Assembly (NCBI GenBank): GCA_943327965.2
Contig: CALPYQ020000115.1
Location: 1-6,014, forward strand
Direction of reading: 5' to 3'
Length of the DNA stretch: 6,014 nt
Source: Singulisphaera sp. GP187
GTDB lineage: Bacteria; Pseudomonadota; Gammaproteobacteria; Burkholderiales; Burkholderiaceae_C
Part shown: positions 1 to 5,447 of the stretch, one piece after another
How positions within the stretch are numbered: the stretch's first letter is position 1
How the letters are laid out: each line of letters opens with the position of its first letter
The notes under the pieces: generated by a model
Databases searched by the model: none
What the model was told of the DNA's origin: nothing
Seen by the model: the letters and a program-made list of their open reading frames with translations, nothing else
Position numbers and translations under genes: made by a program

Positions 1-891
1 GGCGGCTTGTTGTTTCTCCAGAACAGGCCATGGGCCATGCGGTGCTGGGGGAGCTTGTTTTTATTGCCCGCTTTTTTGTGGCAAGAGCCTAGGCCTTCGG
101 AGGGTCATTTCGACTTGTGGTTTGCCGATGTGGGGCAGGGCAACGCAGTGATCTTGAGAACTGCGAACCATGCCTTGTTGTATGACACTGGACCCAAGTA
201 TTCTGAAAATTCAGATGCTGGACAGAGAGTTTTGGTGCCTTTCATGTCGCGCATGGGCATTCAGCTCGATCGCTTAATTCTGAGTCATCGGGATTCAGAC
301 CACACGGGTGGCGCTGCAACTGTATTGGCCACTCAGAAAAAAGCACAGGTCTGGGCATCTTTGGAAGATGGACATCCGATTTCCAACTTGCGCACGGTGA
401 ACGTTTGTTTGTCGGGTCAAAAGTGGACATGGGATGGTGTTCAATTTGAATTTTTACATCCCATAGAGTCAGACTTGATGGCCAAGTCCTCCTCCAATGC
501 CATCAGCTGCGTTCTAAGAATTGACGCAGGTCAAGCCAAGGCCAGTGCACTGTTGGTGGGCGATATTGAAGCACCTCAAGAGTTTGCGTTGTTGCAGCGT
601 GCTACGCTCAAACCTGTCGATGTGTTGTTGGTTCCCCATCATGGCAGTCAAACCTCGTCTACCGCTTCCTTCATTGCCAAATTGAACCCTGAGTGGGCTG
701 TGGTTCAAGCAGGTTATCGAAATCGGTATGGTCATCCTTCGCCGAAGGTGCTTGAGCGGTATGAATCGATGGGCGTCAGACTGGTGTCCTCACCCAACTG
801 TGGTGCGGCTTATTGGCAAAGCATTCGGCCACAAAAGCTAGAGTGTGAGCGGATGCTCCGAAAGCGCTACTGGCACTACCAAAGTCATTGA
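1..891 (+). CDS. comEC: ComEC/Rec2 DNA internalisation protein, C-terminal part (5' end outside window)
   Basis: This is the 3' end of a ComEC/Rec2 gene; the frame is open from base 1, so the gene starts upstream of the window. ComEC is the inner-membrane channel that carries single-stranded DNA into the cytoplasm during natural transformation. The first ~30 visible residues include a hydrophobic stretch (LFLLPAFLW) that fits the last membrane helix of the competence domain. After it comes the metallo-beta-lactamase-like domain, with FADVGQGNAV, LLYDTGP, the metal-binding motif SHRDSDHTGG (bases ~283-312), ALLVGDIE, LLVPHHGSQ and the terminal NRYGHPSP. All are typical of the ComEC C-terminal domain, proposed to act as a nuclease or DNA-processing module. 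The metal-ligand motifs look intact, so this part appears functional. The gene ends in TGA at 889-891 with no clear terminator after it. A TTG at base 7 is the first possible start inside the window but would not be the real one. Confidence 0.9.
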   Translation, partial: GGLLFLQNRPWAMRCWGSLFLLPAFLWQEPRPSEGHFDLWFADVGQGNAVILRTANHALLYDTGPKYSENSDAGQRVLVPFMSRMGIQLDRLILSHRDSDHTGGAATVLATQKKAQVWASLEDGHPISNLRTVNVCLSGQKWTWDGVQFEFLHPIESDLMAKSSSNAISCVLRIDAGQAKASALLVGDIEAPQEFALLQRATLKPVDVLLVPHHGSQTSSTASFIAKLNPEWAVVQAGYRNRYGHPSPKVLERYESMGVRLVSSPNCGAAYWQSIRPQKLECERMLRKRYWHYQSH

Positions 892-949
892 GATCTAAAA
901 AATACTCTCATTCGGCTTGGCGGGTATGTATCTTGCTATTTAAACCATC

Positions 950-954
950 AGGAG
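950..954 (+). promoter_or_regulatory. Shine-Dalgarno site for the ATP-grasp gene
   Basis: AGGAG lies 9 bases upstream of the ATG at 964 and is the strongest ribosome binding site in the window. It supports that ATG as the start. The 72-bp gap between comEC and this gene could hold a promoter: TTGGCG at 917-922 and an AT-rich TATTTAAA at 937-944 are weak candidates, but their spacing is poor, so no promoter is called. Confidence 0.7.
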
Positions 955-963
955 TGAAGTCAG

Positions 964-2415
964 ATGCAGCGATTTGATGAGATGTACAGCCAGGCAACGG
1001 CCACCACGCCGGGCAGTCCTGTTCGGGCCCATTACAAAGCCTATGCCGATTGGCTGGCAGGGCAAAGCGATTCAGTCATGCTTGCCCGCCGCGAAGAAGC
1101 CGAGATGATTTTCAGGCGCGTTGGCATTACCTTTGCCGTGTATGGCGACAAAGATGAGTCGGGTTCTGGTACCGAGCGACTCATCCCTTTTGATTTAATT
1201 CCCAGAATTATTCCGGCCAACGAATGGCAAAGCATGGAGCGAGGCTTGGTGCAGCGAGTCACAGCCCTCAATCGCTTCATTCACGACGTCTACCATGATC
1301 AAGAAATCATCAAGGCCGGACTGATACCAGAAGCGCAAATTTTGCGAAACGCCCAATTCAGACCCGAGATGATGGGTGTGGATGTACCGCATCAAATTTA
1401 TTCACACATTAGCGGCATTGACATTGTTCGTGCCCCAAATTCTCAGGGCGAGGGTGAGTACTACGTTTTAGAAGACAACCTGCGAGTTCCCAGTGGTGTG
1501 AGTTACATGTTGGAAGACCGCAAGATGATGATGCGTCTGTTCCCAGACTTGTTCAATCGACATCGCGTTGCACCTGTGGCCCATTACCCCGATTTGTTGC
1601 TTGAAACACTTCGCGCTTCAAGCCCTGCTTCTTCGGCTGAACCCACCGTGGTGGTGCTCACACCTGGCATGTACAACAGCGCTTATTTTGAGCACGCTTT
1701 CTTGGCCCAACAAATGGGCGTTGAGTTGGTGGAAGGACAAGATCTGTTTGTGAAAGATCAGTTTGTCTATATGCGGACGACGCGCGGACCAAAACGCGTA
1801 GACGTCATTTACAGGCGCGTAGACGATGATTTCCTGGACCCCAAGGTATTTAGACCCAACTCAACATTGGGTTGCGCAGGCTTGATGGACGCCTACAGAG
1901 CGGGCAATGTGGCCATCTGCAACGCCGTGGGTACAGGGGTGGCAGATGACAAATCAATCTATCCCTATGTCCCGCAAATGATTGAGTTTTATTTGGGTGA
2001 AAAACCCATCCTCAAAAATGTACCCACCTACATGTGTCGCAAGTCGGATGATCTGGCGTACACACTGGCCAACCTGAAAGATTTGGTGGTCAAGGAAGTT
2101 CACGGTGCCGGTGGTTATGGCATGTTGGTCGGCCCGGCCGCTACCAATGCCGAAATTGAAGATTTCAGAAAAGCTTTGTTGGCCAATCCATCTGGTTACA
2201 TTGCGCAACCTACTTTAAGTTTATCGAGTTGCCCTACCTATGTGGAAAGTGGCGTGGCACCTAGACACATCGATTTACGACCCTTTGTATTGAGTGGTCG
2301 AACTGTTCAGATGGTGCCAGGTGGCCTAACGCGCGTGGCGCTGAAGGAAGGCTCATTGGTGGTCAATTCATCGCAAGGCGGTGGAACCAAAGACACCTGG
2401 ATTCTGCAGTCCTAA
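964..2415 (+). CDS. Circularly permuted ATP-grasp protein (DUF404/DUF407 family)
   Basis: A 483-residue protein of the circularly permuted type 2 ATP-grasp family, the predicted ATP-dependent carboxylate-amine (peptide-bond forming) enzyme of a bacterial amidoligase system. Its substrate is not established. Visible family motifs, in order, are GDKDESGSGTERLIPFD (residues 61-77), YYVLEDNLRVPSGVSYML (166-183), TPGMYNSAYFEHAFLA (233-248), VDVIYRRVDDDFLDP (279-293), VGTGVADDKSIYPYVPQMIE (322-341), VVKEVHGAGGYGM (375-387), SCPTYVE (422-428), RHIDLRPFVL (434-443) and NSSQGGGTKDTW (468-479). The lysine and glycine-rich segment at 377-386 and the conserved acidic residues fit an intact nucleotide-binding site. 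The length is usual for the family and there is no signal peptide, so it is probably cytoplasmic. The start is the ATG with a good ribosome site 9 bases upstream. The alpha-E gene follows after 30 bp, the standard partner arrangement. Family assignment is firm; function is inferred. Confidence 0.93.
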   Translation: MQRFDEMYSQATATTPGSPVRAHYKAYADWLAGQSDSVMLARREEAEMIFRRVGITFAVYGDKDESGSGTERLIPFDLIPRIIPANEWQSMERGLVQRVTALNRFIHDVYHDQEIIKAGLIPEAQILRNAQFRPEMMGVDVPHQIYSHISGIDIVRAPNSQGEGEYYVLEDNLRVPSGVSYMLEDRKMMMRLFPDLFNRHRVAPVAHYPDLLLETLRASSPASSAEPTVVVLTPGMYNSAYFEHAFLAQQMGVELVEGQDLFVKDQFVYMRTTRGPKRVDVIYRRVDDDFLDPKVFRPNSTLGCAGLMDAYRAGNVAICNAVGTGVADDKSIYPYVPQMIEFYLGEKPILKNVPTYMCRKSDDLAYTLANLKDLVVKEVHGAGGYGMLVGPAATNAEIEDFRKALLANPSGYIAQPTLSLSSCPTYVESGVAPRHIDLRPFVLSGRTVQMVPGGLTRVALKEGSLVVNSSQGGGTKDTWILQS

Positions 2416-2445
2416 GCACCCAAAACAGTATTTGAAAGAACAACC

Positions 2446-3465
2446 ATGCTAAGCCGTACAGCTGACCATTTATTTTGGATGTCGCGCTATACAGAGCGTG
2501 CTGAAAACACAGCACGCATGTTGAATGTGAGTTATGAAACCTCCTTGTTGCCGCAGTCCAGTGCCACGGTTCAATCGGGTTGGGAAGGCCTGCTTTCTAT
2601 CAGTGAACTGTTGCCGGCCTACACGCAAATTCATGGCGATGTGAAAGCCCACAATGTGATGCAATTTATGGTGATGGATCCGAACAATCCGTCTTCTATT
2701 ATTTCGTGTTTGCGAGCTGCTCGCGAAAACGCGCGTGCTGTGCGAGGTGCATTAACCACCGAAGTTTGGGAAACCCAAAATCAAACTTGGTTAGAAGTCA
2801 ATCGCATGATTCGCTCTGGCGAATTTGAGACAGATCCGGGTAAATTTTTTGAATGGGTCAAGTTCAGATCGCATCTTTCGCGCGGTGTAACAGTGGGCAC
2901 CATGCTGATGGACGAGTCATTGCACTTCATGCGTTTGGGCACATTTTTAGAGCGTGCCGACAACACAGCGCGCTTGGTCGATGTCAAATTTCATGCCGTT
3001 CAAAATGATCGATTTGGCGCAGTGCCTTTGGCCGCCAACCTGGTTCAACAAATGCAATCGCAAATGATTTTGGCGGATACACCTTTGGACGTTTCGCAAG
3101 AATTTGACTTTTACCATTGGAGTGCCATTCTTAGAAGCGTCAGTGGTTTTGAAATCTATCGCAAGGTTTACCGCGATGTGATTCGCCCCGATCGAGTGGC
3201 CGAGTTGTTGATTTTGCGTCCCGACATGCCGCGTTCTTTGCACGCCAGCATGAATGAAGTTCTCAACAACCTGAAAGCTGTCACGGACAACCCGCAGAGC
3301 GAGACCGTTCGCCATGCAGGAAAATTGCGTGCTGACTTGGCCTATGGCCGAATCGATGAAATATTGGCAACGGGTTTGCATGCCTACCTCACGCAATTTT
3401 TAGAACGTGTCAATGTCTTGGGCGGTAGAATCAGTCGGGAATTCTTAATGCCACAGGTAGGGTAA
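2446..3465 (+). CDS. Alpha-E domain protein (DUF403)
   Basis: A 339-residue, mostly alpha-helical protein of the alpha-E (DUF403) family, slightly longer than the ~310-320 residues I expect. The family is named for conserved glutamates in helices and is almost always encoded beside a DUF404/407 ATP-grasp gene; its biochemical role is unknown. The N-terminal signature is WMSRYTERAENTAR (residues 11-24), and a related motif, ERADNTARLVDVK, recurs at 169-181, giving two similar halves. Other family segments are SCLRAARENARAVRGALTTE (87-106), ILRSVSGFEIYRKVYRD (228-244) and ILRPDMPRSL (256-265). There is no signal peptide or obvious membrane helix. The ATG at 2446 is chosen because the signature begins almost at once; its ribosome site (GAAAGAA upstream) is weak, so translation may depend on the preceding gene. 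The TAA stop at 3463-3465 directly touches the TTG start of the next gene in the same frame. Confidence 0.92.
   Translation: MLSRTADHLFWMSRYTERAENTARMLNVSYETSLLPQSSATVQSGWEGLLSISELLPAYTQIHGDVKAHNVMQFMVMDPNNPSSIISCLRAARENARAVRGALTTEVWETQNQTWLEVNRMIRSGEFETDPGKFFEWVKFRSHLSRGVTVGTMLMDESLHFMRLGTFLERADNTARLVDVKFHAVQNDRFGAVPLAANLVQQMQSQMILADTPLDVSQEFDFYHWSAILRSVSGFEIYRKVYRDVIRPDRVAELLILRPDMPRSLHASMNEVLNNLKAVTDNPQSETVRHAGKLRADLAYGRIDEILATGLHAYLTQFLERVNVLGGRISREFLMPQVG
3455..3462 (+). promoter_or_regulatory. Purine-rich ribosome site within the end of the alpha-E gene
   Basis: AGGTAGGG covers the last alpha-E codons, just before TAA (3463-3465) and TTG (3466-3468). Its AGG is 8 bases and its AGGG 3 bases from the TTG. 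This is the evidence that the TTG is a usable start and that the downstream gene is translated by coupling to alpha-E. The nearest in-frame ATG (residue 43) would remove the Walker A motif, so the start must be this TTG or another upstream non-ATG codon. Confidence 0.5.
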
Positions 3466-3972
3466 TTGAACCAAGTTTTAGCCGAATTAAAGGGCCATCC
3501 CGTTGTTTCTGGACTGAACGCTGTCGTTGGCGACGAAGGCAGCGGAAAAACTCGTTTCTTGCGGCAATTGTGTGAAGCCTACCCAGAAGCAATGTGGCTC
3601 GATATGCGTTTGCCAGCGTACGATCAAATAACGCCTGAGGAATTTTGGGCGGAGTGCAAAAGCAGTTGGCCGCTTTGGTCAGATGATTGGTGCAATGATC
3701 TTTGCGCAGCGCTGGGTCTCAAAGATCATTTGGGCAAAAAGTTGTTCATGCTTTCTACGGGCAGTCGCCGCAAAGTAGCCCTCATTGCGTTGCTGTCTAG
3801 CGGCGCAAAATTCGTTTGTCTAGACCAGCCCTTTGCTGCATTGGACCAAGCGTCCATTGATGTGCTGATCGATTTTTTGAATGACATGACCGAAAATCCA
3901 ACACGAGCCTGGCTGGTTGCCGATTACGAAGCTGACCATAGGCTTCTTTGGGGTTCAAAAATTAAACTTTAA
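3466..3972 (+). CDS. Small ABC-type ATPase with atypical catalytic motifs
   Basis: A 168-residue ATP-binding-cassette protein, much shorter than a usual transporter ATPase (~200-250) and closest in feel to the compact CcmA-type subunit. Visible motifs are Walker A GDEGSGKT (residues 22-29), an ABC signature variant LSTGSRRKV (96-104) and Walker B FVCLD (116-120), followed by Q121 where the catalytic glutamate normally sits (LDQPFAALD, 119-127). The D-loop AALD is at 124-127. Where the switch histidine is expected the sequence reads LVADYEAD (150-157), with no histidine at the usual place; H158 comes slightly later. It may therefore bind ATP but hydrolyse it slowly, or use a nonstandard mechanism; that is inference. 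No membrane permease is encoded nearby, so the partner is unknown. The TTG start follows the alpha-E stop with no gap and in frame; the next gene starts 16 bp after the stop. Alternatives include a regulatory or CcmA-derived ATPase. The fold assignment is firm, the role unknown. Confidence 0.8.
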   Translation: MNQVLAELKGHPVVSGLNAVVGDEGSGKTRFLRQLCEAYPEAMWLDMRLPAYDQITPEEFWAECKSSWPLWSDDWCNDLCAALGLKDHLGKKLFMLSTGSRRKVALIALLSSGAKFVCLDQPFAALDQASIDVLIDFLNDMTENPTRAWLVADYEADHRLLWGSKIKL

Positions 3973-3988
3973 TGGGTCTGATTGAATC

Positions 3989-4984
3989 ATGTTAAAAAGT
4001 TTGTTATCCAAATTGTGTTTTTTAACTGCGCAAGTGGCATTTGCATTGAGTACTTCAGCGCTTGCTCAAAATTCAGTCATGGGTTTTCCCTTCGAATCGT
4101 TGGAAGTTAGTGTCTTTGATGCCAAGTTAAACAAAGACATTGTTTTAAATACGCAGTTACTGGTTCCCGCTTCTCCTCAGCCATGGTCGGTGGTTGTGCT
4201 GCCTTCCAATTGCACAGGAAAAGACGATCACTTTTGGACTTTGATGGTCCCGGCCTTGATTCAAAAAGGACATGCGGTCGTTCTGTTGGACAGCTTTTCT
4301 CCCAGAGGCTTTTCAACAGTGTGCGCTAACAAGTTTCAAATGTGGCAAGAGGCTAGGGTGGCTGATGCCATTGCAGTCCTCAAGAAATTGCAGAAAGACG
4401 CTCGCATCGACCCCAACAAAATTGCTTTAGGCGGACACTCCAATGGTGCAGTCACAGCATTCATGTCCTCTTTTGTAGATTCATCCAGAGTGATCAAGAC
4501 CGATGCTTTAGGCTTTGCAGCTTATTTTGCAGTGGGCGCGGCCTGTGACCTGACCTTTAAATTGCCCAAAATTTGGGCGCCCTTATTGATCATCTCTGGC
4601 GAAAAGGACGACTACACTTTTCCGGAGCCCTGTCTAGCAGAGGCCACTCGATTGCAAGCTGCTGGCAATGATGTCACGTTCAAAATCATTCAAGGTGCCA
4701 ATCACAACATGAGTACCTCTGGATGGTTTTACAGCTCACAGGTTCAGCGCATGCCTAAAGGTATTCCACGCATGTACATGCGCGGCCGAGATGAAAAAGG
4801 TGCGTTGCACCTAGAGCTTGACGATGGCAGTCAAGTGACCGCATTGGACATGATCAAAACCCATGGCGGCTTTTTGTTAAGCAAAACGCGCGGCGGAACC
4901 ATTGGCGGGTCCTGGGACAAATTTTCAGAGGTCAGCGCTTTAATCTTTGATCATCTTGACAGGGCAGGACTCAAGTCGCGTTGA
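3989..4984 (+). CDS. Exported dienelactone-hydrolase-like alpha/beta hydrolase
   Basis: A 331-residue alpha/beta hydrolase of the dienelactone hydrolase superfamily, presumably cleaving an ester or similar bond; the substrate cannot be told from sequence. Residues 1-26 form a classical Sec signal peptide: lysines at 3 and 8, a hydrophobic core, and Ala-Leu-Ala before a likely cut after residue 26. The mature enzyme should thus be periplasmic. The nucleophile elbow is GGHSNG (148-153) with Ser151. The likely acid is Asp207 or Asp208 in SGEKDDYTFPEP, and the likely histidine is His239 in GANHNMS. LLDSFSPRG (99-107) matches the conserved segment after strand 4 in this family. Cys75, Cys112, Cys186 and Cys215 could form disulphides in the periplasm. 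The ATG at 3989 gives a complete signal peptide; the ribosome site is weak. The gene is 16 bp after the ABC ATPase and is followed 8 bp after its TGA by an intrinsic terminator, so it ends the transcription unit. Confidence 0.85.
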   Translation: MLKSLLSKLCFLTAQVAFALSTSALAQNSVMGFPFESLEVSVFDAKLNKDIVLNTQLLVPASPQPWSVVVLPSNCTGKDDHFWTLMVPALIQKGHAVVLLDSFSPRGFSTVCANKFQMWQEARVADAIAVLKKLQKDARIDPNKIALGGHSNGAVTAFMSSFVDSSRVIKTDALGFAAYFAVGAACDLTFKLPKIWAPLLIISGEKDDYTFPEPCLAEATRLQAAGNDVTFKIIQGANHNMSTSGWFYSSQVQRMPKGIPRMYMRGRDEKGALHLELDDGSQVTALDMIKTHGGFLLSKTRGGTIGGSWDKFSEVSALIFDHLDRAGLKSR

Positions 4985-4992
4985 GCTTGCTT

Positions 4993-5015
4993 CGTGTCAC
5001 TTGGCACGCTTTTTT
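4993..5015 (+). terminator. Intrinsic terminator after the hydrolase gene
   Basis: CGTGTC (4993-4998) pairs with GGCACG (5003-5008), including one G-U pair, around the loop ACTT. A C and six T (5010-5015) follow. The stem starts 8 bases after the hydrolase TGA, so it fits the end of the operon. Confidence 0.7.
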
Positions 5016-5020
5016 CTGAA

Positions 5021-5083
5021 TTTCGCTTTGCTGCTACCGCTTCACCCAATTCAATCACTGCCATGGCGTAATAACTGCTCCAG
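5021..5083 (-). repeat. Degenerate repeat copy A, coding-like on the - strand
   Basis: Bases 5046-5080 match 5398-5432 at 28 of 35 positions in the same orientation, and weaker similarity extends the match to about 5021. Read on the - strand, the copy lies in an open frame (no stop from 5175 to 4954, terminating at 4951) and encodes SSYYAMAVIELGEAVAAKR. Six of the seven differences from copy B fall in the third codon position of that frame, which suggests descent from a protein-coding sequence. The 60-residue reading frame (GTG at 5133) overlaps the hydrolase 3' end and the terminator, and I see no ribosome site for it, so it is listed as a repeat or gene remnant, not a gene. The family is not recognised. 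Confidence 0.5.
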
Positions 5084-5100
5084 TTTTCAAAGGGTGTTTT

Positions 5101-5122
5101 AGTATTAAAAATACTGTTTTTT
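5101..5122 (+). terminator. AT-rich hairpin with T tract (possible weak terminator)
   Basis: AGTATT (5101-5106) and AATACT (5110-5115) form a perfect 6-bp stem around AAA, followed by G and six T. The stem is AT-rich and so weak. On the + strand it could serve as a backup terminator behind the one at 4993-5015; on the - strand there is no T tract. Confidence 0.3.
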
Positions 5123-5151
5123 GAACACTCCACAGCGTGCCAAAAACCGTC

Positions 5152-5169
5152 CGTAGTAGCTTCTTTCAG
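5152..5169 (-). repeat. Possible third partial copy of the same repeat
   Basis: The + strand segment CGTAGTAGCTTCTTTCAG resembles the end of copy A (CGTAATAACTGCTCCAG, 5067-5083) and the TAGTAGCTGCT of copy B (5421-5431). It is short and needs an indel to align, so it may be chance. Confidence 0.25.
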
Positions 5170-5200
5170 GGTAGTTTAAGCCTGTTGCAGCGTAGCCATT

Positions 5201-5226
5201 GTGGAGTGCAGGGCGCTCCACTGCAC
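5201..5226. repeat. Two interlocking inverted repeats
   Basis: GTGGAG (5201-5206) pairs with CTCCAC (5216-5221), and GTGCAG (5206-5211) pairs with CTGCAC (5221-5226). The arms interlock, so the two stems are alternatives or a pseudoknot. No T tract follows on the + strand. No function is assigned. Confidence 0.45.
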
Positions 5227-5300
5227 GCAGTTCAAGTGTTCCATTCTATGTGCCATTCGCCTGCCATTGTGTTTGCGCATTTGTAGCTAAGTGGAGCCTG

Positions 5301-5321
5301 ACATGACGAGGCGTGTCATGT
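5301..5321. repeat. Perfect 7-bp inverted repeat (hairpin)
   Basis: ACATGAC (5301-5307) and GTCATGT (5315-5321) flank the loop GAGGCGT. No T tract follows on either strand, so it does not look like a standard terminator. It could be a protein-binding site or a structured remnant of a mobile repeat. Confidence 0.45.
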
Positions 5322-5372
5322 TGCTGGGTATCTAAATTGAATTGTGTTGTTTCAAATAATCAGCGCTTGATT

Positions 5373-5432
5373 TGCCTACCCAGAGCCACTGCCTGCACCA
5401 ATTCGATCACCGCTATGTCCTAGTAGCTGCTC
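5373..5432 (-). repeat. Degenerate repeat copy B, just downstream of the NERD gene
   Basis: The core at 5398-5432 matches copy A at 28 of 35 bases, 352 bp away in the same orientation. On the - strand it would read SSY, a stop, then DIAVIELVQAVALGRQIKR and a stop, compared with SSYYAMAVIELGEAVAAKR in copy A. The internal stop shows this copy is not translated as such. It begins 15 bases after the NERD stop codon. AGCAGCTACTAG and ATCAAGCGCT in it remind me of short intergenic repeats common in Comamonadaceae genomes; this is from memory and unverified. Confidence 0.5.
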
Positions 5433-5447
5433 AGAATCAATAGTTTA

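Larger units (their letters stand above)
4985..5447. other. 463-bp intergenic region between convergent genes
   Basis: Lies between the operon end and the convergent NERD gene. It holds the intrinsic terminator, the AT-rich hairpin, two or three degraded repeat copies and two inverted-repeat structures. No convincing gene, tRNA or integron attC site is seen. No clear terminator for the NERD gene is visible in the first ~100 bases after its stop. The content suggests a place where short repeats or gene remnants have collected. Confidence 0.6.

Noticed and set aside
7..9. TTG as the start of the comEC gene
   Set aside because: The frame is open to base 1 and the protein is only the C-terminal domain of a much longer family, so the true start is upstream.
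2947..3396. 149-residue reading frame on the - strand
   Set aside because: It lies wholly opposite the well-supported alpha-E gene, and its translation resembles no family I know.
3463..3468. Frameshift or nonsense mutation splitting one alpha-E/ATPase gene
   Set aside because: Both products are complete for their families with normal ends, and a ribosome-site-like sequence precedes the TTG, so two genes are more likely than a broken fusion.
4951..5133. 60-residue - strand reading frame as a functional gene
   Set aside because: It has no ribosome site, overlaps the hydrolase end and the terminator, and its related copy B carries a stop. It is kept only as a repeat or remnant.
4985..5447. 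Integron attC site or CRISPR array in the intergenic region
   Set aside because: No attC core (GTTRRRY with its partner) is visible, and the repeats are too few, too diverged and too widely spaced for CRISPR.
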